15,900 nucleotides of DNA from Firmicutes bacterium UBA5227. Lineage in GTDB: Bacteria; Bacillota; Clostridia; Tissierellales; Sedimentibacteraceae. This document shows, one piece after another, positions 7,174 to 14,637 of the stretch (its first letter is position 1; the number at the start of each line of letters is the position of its first letter). Location of the stretch: assembly GCA_002409285.1 (NCBI GenBank), contig DHUT01000007.1, positions 16,133-32,032 on the forward strand. Reading direction: 5' to 3'. The position numbers and the translations under genes were made by a program. A model generated the notes under the pieces. It saw only the letters and a list, made by a program, of their open reading frames with translations. It did not search any database and was not told where the DNA came from.

Positions 7174-9573
7174 ATCATTTCCTCCATTTTCATTATTTTT
7201 ATTATTTTTATCTGACAAGTCTTCACTTACGACTTGAAAGTTTCTTTCGTTACCTTCTATACCTTCAACAGCTATAGCCTCCGCAGACCTTTCATCTTCT
7301 TCTGTCATTCTCACAGGTTTGAAGAATTTAAGCCTCAATGCATTTGACACAACCGAAACTGAACTTAAGCTCATAGCCCCTGCAGCAAACATGGGATTCA
7401 GCTTCCACCCCAGGATATTGTAAAATACTCCGGCTGCCAGCGGTATACCTATTGTATTGTAAATAAATGCCCAGAACAAATTTTGCTTGATATTTCTGAT
7501 TGTTGCTTTGCTTAGCTGAACAGCAGTTACAGCATCCAGCAAATCACTTCTTATCAGAACCACATCCGCAGATTCTATTGCCACATCCGTGCCTGCTCCT
7601 ATAGCTATACCTACATCCGCTCTTGCCAGAGCCGGTGCATCATTGATACCGTCGCCAATCATAGCAACCTTTCTTCCCAGCTCCTGAATCTTCCTTACTT
7701 CTCTTTCTTTATCCTGAGGCAGAACCTCTGCAATAGTCCTTGTAATTCCGAGTTGTTTCCCAATTGCTTCTGCTGTTTTTTTATTATCCCCTGTAAGCAT
7801 TACAACTTCAATTCCCATAGCCTCAAATTCCTTTATTGCTTTTAAGCTTGTAGGCTTGACAACATCGGCTACAGCTATTATGCCCAGCACATCTTTCTCA
7901 TCTGCAATATATAATGGAGTTTTCCCCTCGTCCGCAAGCTTTGTACTTTTTTCCTCAAACCCATTTATATTTATCTTATTTTCATTTACAAGCCTCAGAT
8001 TTCCTATATAATATTTTTTATTGTTCACCAAAGCTTCAAGCCCCAGCCCCGGAATTGCTTCAAAATCCGATACATCATACAAGTCAATATTTCTGTTCTT
8101 AGCTTCCTCAACAACTGCATCAGCCAAGGGATGCTCCGAACCCTTTTCCGCTGAGGCAGCAATTCTTAACAGTTCATTATCATTTATATCCGCGGAAACC
8201 ACATCCGTAACCCTGGGTTTGCCTTCAGTAATCGTTCCGGTTTTATCCATTACGACAGTCTGAATCTGATGTGCGATTTCCAAAGCTTCGGCGGATTTTA
8301 TAAGTATTCCGTTTTCAGCTCCCTTTCCAGTTCCCACCATTATTGCAGTGGGAGTTGCAAGACCCAGGGCACAGGGACAGGAAATTACAAGCACCGAAAT
8401 CCCTATCGACAGTGCAAATTCAAATGTTGCTCCTAAAAACAGCCATACGATGGCTGAAATTACAGCTATTGAAATTACTGTCGGTACAAATATACTACTT
8501 ATTTTATCTGCAAACTTTGCTATAGGAGCCTTTGATGAGCTTGCTTCCTCAACCAGCCTTATAATCTGTGACAGCGTGGTGTCATCCCCGACATTTTGTG
8601 CTTCAAATTTAAAATATCCCGATTTATTTATGCTTGCCCCAATTACCTTATCTCCCGCCTTCTTTTCAACAGGAATACTCTCACCTGTGAGCATGGATTC
8701 ATTTAGAGACGAATTGCCAACGGTTATTACTCCGTCAACAGGCACTGACTGCCCAGGCTTTACTATAACAATATCTCCTTTTACAACATCCTCAACAGGA
8801 ATTTCCTCTTCCATTCCGTTTCTTTCAACAACAGCAGTCTTAGGAGATAAATCCATCAGCTTTCTTATGGCATCAGATGTCCTTCCTTTAGCCCTTGCCT
8901 CAAAAAACTTGCCCAAGGTTATCAATGAGAGTATTACACCTGCTGATTCAAAATACAAGTCCATAGAATAGCTCATGACCATATCCATATCCATATGTCC
9001 AAGACCATATCCTATTTTATAAATTGCAAATACACCATAGCCTACAGCTGCCGTAGTTCCCAGAGCAATTAGGGAATCCATGTTTGGTGAACCCTTAAAC
9101 AACGTCTTGAACCCAACCCTGTAATATTTATTATTGATAAGCATTACCGGAAGAGCCAGTAAAAGCTGGGTAAAAGCAAATGTTATGGCATTTTCGGGAC
9201 CATGAAAAAACTCCGGCAGAGGCCAGTTTAACATATGACCCATTGAAAGATAAAAAAGAGGTATGGCAAATGCAAAGGAAACAATCAGTCTCTTTTTCAT
9301 TTCCTGAAACTCCCTTTCAGCATCCGTCTTCCGATTTGCAGCAGGAGCTGCCTTTTTTCTTTCCGCAGATGAAGCACCATATCCTGTATCCTGTACCACC
9401 TTGATTATATCGCCCTCTGTCATGACAGATTCATCATATTTAACAGTCATGCTGTTACTTAGCAAATTTACATTAGCCTCAATAACTCCATCCGTCTTGT
9501 TTAAATTCTTTTCTATCCTCGCTGAGCATGCAGAGCATGTCATTCCTGTAACATCAAACTTCTCAGATTTCAT
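6943..9573 (-). CDS. copA: Copper-exporting P1B-type ATPase with C-terminal CopZ-like domain
   Basis: This 876-residue protein exports Cu(I) across the membrane using ATP. The N-terminal metal-binding domain carries MTCSAC (C13, C16). The ATPase core shows TGES (296-299), the membrane CPC site (399-401), the phosphorylated Asp in DKTGT (D443), the nucleotide-site HP (481-482), GDGIND (640-645) and the late-membrane YN (705-706) and MSLSS motifs typical of Cu(I) pumps. A loop at 193-204 (HMDMDMVM and following Met) is rich in His and Met, a possible exit-side copper site. After the last membrane segment comes an acidic, then Asn-rich linker (755-800), and then a second metal-binding domain with MSCGHC (C819, C822). 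C-terminal placement of such a domain is unusual. The start has AGGATGG upstream and lies 12 bases after csoR, so the two are co-transcribed under copper control. Confidence 0.96.
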   Translation of the reverse strand: MKSEKFDVTGMTCSACSARIEKNLNKTDGVIEANVNLLSNSMTVKYDESVMTEGDIIKVVQDTGYGASSAERKKAAPAANRKTDAEREFQEMKKRLIVSFAFAIPLFYLSMGHMLNWPLPEFFHGPENAITFAFTQLLLALPVMLINNKYYRVGFKTLFKGSPNMDSLIALGTTAAVGYGVFAIYKIGYGLGHMDMDMVMSYSMDLYFESAGVILSLITLGKFFEARAKGRTSDAIRKLMDLSPKTAVVERNGMEEEIPVEDVVKGDIVIVKPGQSVPVDGVITVGNSSLNESMLTGESIPVEKKAGDKVIGASINKSGYFKFEAQNVGDDTTLSQIIRLVEEASSSKAPIAKFADKISSIFVPTVISIAVISAIVWLFLGATFEFALSIGISVLVISCPCALGLATPTAIMVGTGKGAENGILIKSAEALEIAHQIQTVVMDKTGTITEGKPRVTDVVSADINDNELLRIAASAEKGSEHPLADAVVEEAKNRNIDLYDVSDFEAIPGLGLEALVNNKKYYIGNLRLVNENKININGFEEKSTKLADEGKTPLYIADEKDVLGIIAVADVVKPTSLKAIKEFEAMGIEVVMLTGDNKKTAEAIGKQLGITRTIAEVLPQDKEREVRKIQELGRKVAMIGDGINDAPALARADVGIAIGAGTDVAIESADVVLIRSDLLDAVTAVQLSKATIRNIKQNLFWAFIYNTIGIPLAAGVFYNILGWKLNPMFAAGAMSLSSVSVVSNALRLKFFKPVRMTEEDERSAEAIAVEGIEGNERNFQVVSEDLSDKNNKNNENGGNDMSFFKNDKKKVLKIEGMSCGHCKAAVEKALKSVDGVKNAVVDLEGSTAEVTLKNDVSDEVLSKVVADAGYEVTEIK

Positions 9574-9585
9574 TTTTCACCATCC

Positions 9586-9849
9586 TCACTTTGTAAATTT
9601 ATTAATCAATGAAATAATCTCATCAATTTTCTCATCTTCTTTTCCCTCAAGGAAGGCCTCTTTCACACACATATGAAGATGAGCATTAAGAACTTCATTG
9701 TTAGCTTTCTTCAGTATTGACCGAACCGCCATAAGCTGATTGGAAATATCAATGCAATATCTGTCATCATCAACCATTTTAGAAATTCCTTCTATCTGGC
9801 CGGCAGCGGTTTTCAATAATTTTTTTATATTATCCTTGTCAGCTTTCAT
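9586..9849 (-). CDS. csoR: CsoR-type copper-sensing repressor
   Basis: This 87-residue all-helical regulator represses the copper operon and is released when it binds Cu(I). The ligand triad is complete with family spacing: C32, H57 and C61 (C-x24-H-x3-C, in YCIDIS and NAHLHMC). That places it in the copper-sensing branch rather than the formaldehyde, nickel or persulfide branches. The frame is open further upstream to about 9897, but the ATG at 9847-9849 is chosen because AGGAGGAAG precedes it and the earlier residues would translate the operator (PPGGGG). It is first in the operon, 12 bases before copA, so it is autoregulated through the GC-rich box upstream. Confidence 0.93.
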   Translation of the reverse strand: MKADKDNIKKLLKTAAGQIEGISKMVDDDRYCIDISNQLMAVRSILKKANNEVLNAHLHMCVKEAFLEGKEDEKIDEIISLINKFTK

Positions 9850-9861
9850 ACTTCCTCCTAT

Positions 9862-9883
9862 CCCTCCCCCACCGGGGGGTATA
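9862..9883 (-). promoter_or_regulatory. Putative CsoR operator
   Basis: An isolated GC-rich, pseudo-palindromic box, on the minus strand ATACCCCCCGGTGGGGGAGG, stands out in AT-rich DNA. It matches the known CsoR preference for C-tract/G-tract inverted repeats flanked by TA-rich ends. It lies between the -10 hexamer and the ribosome site, so a bound repressor would cover the transcription start. Confidence 0.75.
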
Positions 9884-9888
9884 TGCCA

Positions 9889-9917
9889 ATAATACATCTT
9901 CCCTCAACTTTTGTCAA
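9889..9917 (-). promoter_or_regulatory. Sigma-A promoter of the csoR-copA operon
   Basis: A perfect TTGACA (9912-9917) and TATTAT (9889-9894) on the minus strand are 17 bases apart, and the CsoR box follows immediately. This is the strongest promoter in the window by sequence, consistent with repression being the main control. Confidence 0.85.
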
Positions 9918-10064
9918 TAGTCCAAACTAACTTTTTCAAAAAAATTTTAAACCAGCCGAAGCCTATCAATTAACTGTAAATAGTAACCCAATATCCCGCT
10001 CCCAGGTAAACAATGAATATCAAATTAATAAATTAATACCCCTGTTTGCTGTTAAACATTACAC

Positions 10065-10093
10065 TTGAATATCCGGCATAAAATGCGTATAAT
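10065..10093 (+). promoter_or_regulatory. Sigma-A promoter for the aldo/keto reductase
   Basis: TTGAAT (10065-10070) and a perfect TATAAT (10088-10093) are 17 bases apart. The start codon is about 40 bases downstream of the predicted transcription start. Between this promoter and the csoR promoter (9918-10064) I see no gene and no clear operator. Confidence 0.75.
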
Positions 10094-10138
10094 TATTATA
10101 CATTAATTATTTAAAAATATTATAAAGGCGGTAAAAAG

Positions 10139-11266
10139 ATGGACAAAAAGTACATAGAAGGCCTGGGCGTAAGCCTACCAAGACTGGGATACGGATGCAT
10201 GCGTCTCCCAGAAAAAGATGATAAAATTGATTTTGAGGCTGCAAAAGAATTAATTCACTATGCATATAATAATGGATTGAATTATTTTGATACAGCCTAT
10301 AATTATCACGGTGGTGAATCCGAAACATTCCTGGGAAAAGTCTTACCTGAATTTGCAAGAGACACCTACTTCCTTACAAGCAAGTTTCCCGTTTGGAAGG
10401 TTAAAGAAGAAGGAGATGCCGAAAAGATTTTCAATGAACAGCTAAAAAAATGCAACACTGAATATTTTGATTTTTACCTGCTGCACTCATTGAGCAAAAA
10501 ATCAATTGAAACTGTGGAAAAATTTAATCTCTATGATTTTATAGCAAGAAAAAAGGAAGAAGGAAAAATAAAGAATATAGGATTTTCATTCCATGACACC
10601 AATGAAGTTCTTCAAAAATTTGCCGCAGCCCATAAATGGGATTTTGCTCAGCTTCAGATAAACTACTGGGACTGGGAAGAAAACGATGCAAAAAGCCTGT
10701 ATGAAACCCTTGAAAATCTAAATATACCATGCTTTGTCATGGAGCCTGTACGAGGAGGATTTTTAGCATCCTTTGCCCCTGATGCCATGAAACATTTTAA
10801 AGATTACAATCCACAGGCAAGCATTGCGTCCTGGGCATTAAGATGGGTTGCATCCCTGCCAAATGTAGCAATAACATTAAGCGGAATGTCCAATATGGAA
10901 CAGCTCAAAGACAATCTGACGACATTTTCCGATATAAAACCCATAAACCCTGAAGAGAAAAAAAGAATTGATGCTGTTATAGAGGAATTAAGAAAAATAA
11001 AACCTGTTCCATGTACATCCTGTCATTACTGCATGGACTGCCAGTACGGAGTTGATATCCCAGGAGTATTTGAAGTTTACAATGATTATAAAAAAACAGA
11101 AAACAAAGGCCTTGCTGCAGCAGCTTATTTTGGGATGAATGAAAAAAAGAGAGCCGACAACTGCCAGAAATGTGGAGAATGTATGCCAAAATGTCCGCAG
11201 CACATAAGCATTCCAGATGAATTGGAAAAAATACACAAGGAAATGCTTGAAATAAAAACTATCTAA
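10139..11266 (+). CDS. Aldo/keto reductase with C-terminal Fe-S region
   Basis: This 375-residue protein has an aldo/keto reductase barrel and a ferredoxin-like tail. The catalytic tetrad is recognisable: D51 and Y56 in DTAYNYHGGESE, K82 in TSK, and H116 in LLHSL. The tail carries two cysteine groups, C292-x2-C295-x2-C298-x2-C301 and C342-x2-C345-x2-C348-x3-C352 followed by Pro-rich residues, enough for up to two [4Fe-4S] clusters. Such AKR-ferredoxin proteins are common in anaerobes, but their substrates are mostly unknown. Linking NAD(P)H to one-electron carriers is a plausible inference. The start follows AAAGGCGG by 7 bases. It is monocistronic, with its own promoter and terminator, divergent from the copper operon; nothing ties it functionally to copper. 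Confidence 0.92.
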   Translation: MDKKYIEGLGVSLPRLGYGCMRLPEKDDKIDFEAAKELIHYAYNNGLNYFDTAYNYHGGESETFLGKVLPEFARDTYFLTSKFPVWKVKEEGDAEKIFNEQLKKCNTEYFDFYLLHSLSKKSIETVEKFNLYDFIARKKEEGKIKNIGFSFHDTNEVLQKFAAAHKWDFAQLQINYWDWEENDAKSLYETLENLNIPCFVMEPVRGGFLASFAPDAMKHFKDYNPQASIASWALRWVASLPNVAITLSGMSNMEQLKDNLTTFSDIKPINPEEKKRIDAVIEELRKIKPVPCTSCHYCMDCQYGVDIPGVFEVYNDYKKTENKGLAAAAYFGMNEKKRADNCQKCGECMPKCPQHISIPDELEKIHKEMLEIKTI

Positions 11267-11287
11267 AAATTAATATTTTTAATACCC

Positions 11288-11330
11288 TCGTCTATTCTAA
11301 AATGCAATCTTAGAATAGACGAATTTTTTA
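11288..11330 (+). terminator. Intrinsic terminator of the aldo/keto reductase
   Basis: A perfect 13-bp stem (TCGTCTATTCTAA with its complement), a 9-base loop and a run of six T (11324-11329) follow the stop codon by about 20 bases. The following 11331-11447 holds no gene; I found no convincing promoter there for the flippase. Confidence 0.92.
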
Positions 11331-11447
11331 TTAATAGCCTTATTAACAAAAAATATAAAACATTACATCTCTTTGATGTCCCAACTTTTCGCTCATTAAA
11401 TTAAATAAAAAGCATATGATTATATGACTATATTTTTGAGGTGAGTT

Positions 11448-12980
11448 ATGAAAAAGAAAAGCATTATTGTCGGAACATTAATTCTGACCATTGCAAATAC
11501 AGTTGTCAGGCTCGTAGGGATGCTGTTTCGCATTTATCTTGCAAACACCCTTGGCGCCGAAGGAATGGGGTTGTATCAGTTAATACTGTCAATATACATG
11601 CTCATGGTTACCCTGGCAACCTCCGGCATCCGAATTGCTGTTTCCCGGCTGATTTCAGAACAGCTTGCCTTGAGGAATTATTCCAGTGCAAAAAGAGTGC
11701 TGCATCAGTCAGTGGCGCTTTCCATGTTTACCGGTTTTGCATCAGCCTTTATTTTATATTGTTTTGCCGACTATATGGGCAGCAATATTTTGCACGATGA
11801 AAGAACCACACTTGCACTTTTATACTTGACTCCCAGCCTTCCTTTCATAGCTGTTTCAAACTGTTATAAAGGTTATTTTTATGCAGTGGGGAAAGTTTCA
11901 AAGACCGCAATAGTACAAGTAGCAGAACAAATGGTACGAATTTTCGTAATATTTCTTATTATGGATACCTTCCTGCCAAAGGGAATTGAATATGGATGTG
12001 CAGCAATAGCCATCGGCATGACTGTAGAAGAATTATTTTCACTAATATTAACATGGCTTTTTTACATTTTTGATAAAAAACCATTTAAACACTCTAACAC
12101 TAAGCCGGACAACATGTTTTTCAAAATCCTTGGTATAGCATTGCCTCTGTCTGCAACCTCTAATTTAAATTCAATATTAAGAACCGCTGAGGACACAATG
12201 ATTCCTGCCAGGCTCCTGATTTACGGGCTTTCGTCCGAAGCATCCATGAGCCTTTATGGAATGATAAAGGGCATGGTACTGCCTATATTATTTTTCCCTT
12301 CCTCTTTTTTATCATCCTTGTCTTCAATTTTAATTCCATCAGTTGCCGGAGACAACGCCAAATCAAATGAAAAAAAAGTTTCAGAAACACTTTCAAAAGT
12401 ACTGCATTTCACATCAATTTCCGGAATACTTGTAGTAGCGGTTTTCTTAACATTTCCAAAAGAAGTTGCCATTGCCATATATAATGACGAACAAGTAGGG
12501 TTGATGATAAAATTAATTTCATGTGTATGCCCCTTCATGTACCTCAATATGGTCATATCATCAATGCTAAATGCCCTGGGTGAACAAATGAGCTCTTTTA
12601 AAGTAAACATAATCGAATCCATTTTAAAAATATCCATAATTTATTTCTTCATTCCGGTGTATGGATTCAACGCATACTTGTTTGCCCTGTTCATAACCAC
12701 GATCCTTAATACAATATTGTATCTGACAAGGCTCTTACAGATATCATGCATTGTTTTTGATATTTCAAACTGGATTTTCAAGCCGGTGGCTGCAGGTGCC
12801 GCCGCAGGCTTTATATCAAAATATTTATATGAAATATTTGTTTTGAATTCTTCAGGCAACATAATTTCGTTAATTTCTTCCATAATAATATTATGCTTAA
12901 TATATTTAATGGGTCTTATTTTAACCAAAAGCATTCATTTACCAACGGTTAAGCAATTAAGAGGTTACCTTGTAAGATAA
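11448..12980 (+). CDS. SpoVB-like MOP-superfamily lipid/oligosaccharide flippase
   Basis: This 510-residue integral membrane protein has about 14 predicted hydrophobic segments, the size and layout of the polysaccharide-transport branch of the MOP superfamily (SpoVB, YtgP, MurJ-like). The N-terminal pattern, GTLILTIANTVVRLVGMLFR followed by GAEGMGLYQLILSIY and a Ser-Arg-Leu-Ile-Ser stretch, is the typical SpoVB family opening. A conserved RTAEDTMIPARL segment sits in the middle. Members flip lipid-linked cell-wall precursors; SpoVB acts in spore cortex synthesis. Several paralogues are usual in Clostridia, so this copy may serve vegetative wall, spore or other polymer. The ATG follows GAGGTGAG by 2 bases. 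It is on the same strand as the next gene, but 117 bases separate them. Confidence 0.88.
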   Translation: MKKKSIIVGTLILTIANTVVRLVGMLFRIYLANTLGAEGMGLYQLILSIYMLMVTLATSGIRIAVSRLISEQLALRNYSSAKRVLHQSVALSMFTGFASAFILYCFADYMGSNILHDERTTLALLYLTPSLPFIAVSNCYKGYFYAVGKVSKTAIVQVAEQMVRIFVIFLIMDTFLPKGIEYGCAAIAIGMTVEELFSLILTWLFYIFDKKPFKHSNTKPDNMFFKILGIALPLSATSNLNSILRTAEDTMIPARLLIYGLSSEASMSLYGMIKGMVLPILFFPSSFLSSLSSILIPSVAGDNAKSNEKKVSETLSKVLHFTSISGILVVAVFLTFPKEVAIAIYNDEQVGLMIKLISCVCPFMYLNMVISSMLNALGEQMSSFKVNIIESILKISIIYFFIPVYGFNAYLFALFITTILNTILYLTRLLQISCIVFDISNWIFKPVAAGAAAGFISKYLYEIFVLNSSGNIISLISSIIILCLIYLMGLILTKSIHLPTVKQLRGYLVR

Positions 12981-13032
12981 CACATATGTAGGAACTTGCA
13001 TCTTTATGAACATATTTCCACAGTATCCAAAG

Positions 13033-13097
13033 GATATTTCTCCGTTAACTTCAAAAAATACCTTATATAAAAAAATTAAAATTAAAGGAGAAATATC
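13033..13097 (+). promoter_or_regulatory. Inverted repeat that could hide a ribosome site
   Basis: GATATTTCTCC (13033-13043) is perfectly complementary to GGAGAAATATC (13087-13097). The right arm contains the GGAG core of the ribosome site and ends on the base before the ATG at 13098. In an RNA that includes both arms, an 11-bp stem with a 43-base A/T-rich loop would block translation of the PF06541 gene. Shorter self-pairing (TATCC/GGATA at about 13024-13036) could compete with it. Confidence 0.5.
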
Positions 13098-13649
13098 ATG
13101 CAATATGATTTTATAAATATATCAATGTTCTTTTTAATTTACGGTTTTTCCGGCTTCTTACTTGAAACAGTGTTTAGAAGCATTGTTGAGAAAAAGACAA
13201 TAATAAGCAAGGGCTTCTTGACAAACTTCTTCTGCCCTCTTTACGGAATCTGCGGCATTGTCATAGTCCTCATATTCACTCTAAGTGAAATTACATTTAA
13301 CAGCCGCCTCTCTTCACTAATAATAGCAACCATAGGAAGCATGACCGCAGTTACAGCCTTGGAATATGTGACAGGAAGAGTTTTAGACAGTGCGTTCCAC
13401 CACAAAATGTGGGACTACAGCCACCTACCGTTTAACCTGCATTCATATATATGCCTCGACTTTTCCCTCCTATGGGGAATTATTGCAATAATCACAGCCT
13501 GCATGGTTCACCCTCTGATAGAAATAACCGTCTTTGCAATACCCGAAACCTACAAATTAGTATTCCTGTACTTTGCATTCTCAGTACTGATAATAAATGC
13601 ATCATATAATGTGAGAAGAATGTATCGTTGGGATTTGATTAGGCTGTAG
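13098..13649 (+). CDS. PF06541-family putative ABC-transporter-type membrane protein
   Basis: This 183-residue membrane protein has about five hydrophobic segments. It carries the features of the CmpB-like family PF06541: an early Glu-rich LLETVFRSIVEKK, GFLTNFFCPLYG at about 39-50, EYVTGRVLDSAFHHKMWDYS near 90-109 and a PFNL..YICLDFSLLWG block. Family members are annotated as putative ABC transporter permeases, though no ATPase or binding protein is encoded nearby and the true role is unclear. The start is set by AAAGGAG 7 bases upstream. The ribosome site lies in the inverted repeat at 13033-13097, hinting at translational control. It is the last intact conserved gene before the decayed zone to the right. 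Confidence 0.85.
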   Translation: MQYDFINISMFFLIYGFSGFLLETVFRSIVEKKTIISKGFLTNFFCPLYGICGIVIVLIFTLSEITFNSRLSSLIIATIGSMTAVTALEYVTGRVLDSAFHHKMWDYSHLPFNLHSYICLDFSLLWGIIAIITACMVHPLIEITVFAIPETYKLVFLYFAFSVLIINASYNVRRMYRWDLIRL

Positions 13650-13655
13650 GATTGA

Positions 13656-13684
13656 GCTCTGCTGGCTTTACCTCGAAGCAGAGC
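13656..13684. terminator. Possible shared terminator hairpin
   Basis: GCTCTGCT (13656-13663) and AGCAGAGC (13677-13684) form a perfect 8-bp stem with a 13-base loop. It lies between the stop of the PF06541 gene and the stop of the convergent LysR-like remnant. No T-run follows on either strand, so its efficiency is doubtful. Confidence 0.4.
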
Positions 13685-13689
13685 CTTAA

Positions 13690-13917
13690 CTAATTATATA
13701 TATATTTATCAGATGCTACTTTTAACATTTCCTGTAAAAGCTTTTTATTCTCTTGTTTATATATTAAGCCTCTGGAGTATGGTATTTTTGGTTCTATAGG
13801 AATAACCTTTAGGGGACTAAACATAGAGGCTGTATCATGTGATAATATGTAAATATTGCCCTCATTGCAAATCTTTAATATGCCATTTATTAACTTGAAC
13901 GAACTGTATTCAAAAAA
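13690..13917 (-). pseudogene. C-terminal remnant of a probable LysR-type regulator
   Basis: The open frame of 75 residues ends at TAG 13690-13692 and lacks a start. Its sequence (YILSHDTASMFSPLKVIPIE, then a YSRGLIYK segment) resembles the end of a LysR effector-binding domain, where a glycine-rich strand is followed by a PIEPP..REIGLIY-like pattern. The whole DNA-binding part is missing. A second frame just upstream reads FLNTVRSS, which would fit the same domain if one base had been lost near 13895-13905, so a frameshift is likely too. It points towards the PF06541 gene and sits in AT-rich, gene-poor DNA. Family assignment is by motif memory only; another regulator with a similar binding domain is possible. 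Confidence 0.45.
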
Positions 13918-14192
13918 TCACCTTCCTTGCTACTATAATAATTATTTAACTAAAGCGTATCAAACGTTTCTTTAATAGTCAATATCTATCTTAAATTATA
14001 ATAGCAGAAACATTTCAATCTTAATTCATTATATAAATCAAAAATCCTCTGACAGATGCACATATGATACAGTTGCCAGGGATCCTTTTTATATTTATTG
14101 TTTTATGCCTAATTTCCCAATTTTTTAAATCCAAATAAGTTAATTAAAGTTCTAAGTAATTCCAATCAGTTGTATCTTCTTCGGTTATTGAT
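13918..14192. other. AT-rich stretch without a clear gene
   Basis: No coding frame here is convincing. On the minus strand TTGATA (13958-13963) and TATTAT (13935-13940) are 17 bases apart, followed by AAGGAAGGTGA (13918-13928) and a TTG. This could be the promoter and ribosome site of the decayed regulator brought close to its C-terminus by deletion, or a chance match in AT-rich DNA. A short open frame around 14040-14160 (minus) has no recognisable features. Confidence 0.35.
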
Positions 14193-14345
14193 TCACCTAA
14201 TTGAAGTTACGCATCCATCTCTCTTAAAATAAAAATATATATTTTTAAACTTTTCCAACATTTTAATAATTTCATCTTTAGTTAGTATTTTATCAAACAT
14301 GTGTATTGAGGTTACGCAATCATAATTATGTACTCTCTCATCCAT
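14193..14345 (-). CDS. Doubtful 50-residue hypothetical protein
   Basis: The frame starts at ATG 14343-14345 and ends at TGA 14193-14195. It encodes a charged peptide (MDERVHNYDCVTSIHMFDK, then a Lys/Glu-rich helix-like part). No family is recognised. The ribosome site is poor (GGACGATAA). CVTSI occurs twice in it, encoded by a 14-base direct repeat with one mismatch (14305-14318 and 14200-14213). Just past the stop another frame reads GESITEEDTTDWNYLEL and then stops, so the original product may have been longer and cut by a one-base shift. It starts 28 bases after the 55-residue gene and would be co-transcribed. Confidence 0.3.
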   Translation of the reverse strand: MDERVHNYDCVTSIHMFDKILTKDEIIKMLEKFKNIYFYFKRDGCVTSIR

Positions 14346-14373
14346 TTTTATTATCGTCCAATAGTTTTAAAAA

Positions 14374-14541
14374 TTAAATAGTTTCATTTTCTTTTAACAA
14401 TTGTTTTTCCGTCTTATTGTGAGACAATAAACTCACTAAATCATTTACAGCATCCTCTTCATTGTCGTATTCTTTTAATATTTTACACAATTGAATATTA
14501 TTCTCTGTTGTTTTGTGTAATATATATCCCGTTTTTTTCAT
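14374..14541 (-). CDS. Small 55-residue hypothetical protein
   Basis: The ATG at 14539-14541 is preceded by GAGGAG at 7-8 bases, a strong ribosome site, and a good promoter lies upstream at 14609-14637. The product begins MKKTGYILHKTTENNIQLCK, continues with an acidic LKEYDNEEDAVNDLV stretch and ends in a Lys/Glu-rich helix (EKQLLKENE). It has no signal peptide, no membrane segment and a single Cys. I do not recognise a family. A start further upstream at 14592 (TTG) is open but has no ribosome site and is rejected. It is isolated between a LysR-like remnant and a broken transposase, as accessory cargo or a survivor of a decayed element. Confidence 0.6.
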   Translation of the reverse strand: MKKTGYILHKTTENNIQLCKILKEYDNEEDAVNDLVSLLSHNKTEKQLLKENETI

Positions 14542-14608
14542 TGTTAGTCTCCTCAATGCTGTTTTATTACGAATTTCTCTGAATACTTTCAATTGAATAT
14601 CTAACTAC

Positions 14609-14637
14609 AATATAAATTAAACAACTATTTATTGCAA
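14609..14637 (-). promoter_or_regulatory. Promoter for the 55-residue gene
   Basis: TTGCAA (14632-14637) and TATATT (14609-14614) on the minus strand are 17 bases apart. The predicted untranslated leader is about 60 bases. The rest of 14542-14836 holds no gene that I can see, only a weak GCTCT/AGAGC hairpin near 14660. Confidence 0.5.

Noticed and set aside
8348..8971. A 207-codon open frame on the plus strand opposite copA
   Set aside because: It lies entirely within the well-supported ATPase gene, has no ribosome site, and its Ser/Thr/Ile-rich composition is what the antisense of that coding frame gives.
9850..9897. Longer csoR starting near 9897
   Set aside because: It would translate the operator into PPGGGG and begin upstream of or at the transcription start; the ATG at 9849 has a strong ribosome site and fits family length.
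9918..10064. Search for a redox (Rex-like) operator upstream of the aldo/keto reductase
   Set aside because: No TTGTTAA-N4-TTAACAA-type palindrome is present; only scattered AT-rich bases.
11441..11800. A 119-codon plus-strand frame overlapping the flippase start
   Set aside because: It overlaps the SpoVB-like gene in another frame, begins within that gene's ribosome-site region and has a composition unlike a real protein.
13656..13684. Hairpin considered as part of a riboswitch or small RNA
   Set aside because: Only a single 8-bp stem is present between two convergent stops, with no conserved aptamer features.
14542..14592. A longer start (TTG at 14590-14592) for the 55-residue protein
   Set aside because: No ribosome site precedes it, while GAGGAG is ideally placed before the ATG at 14539-14541.
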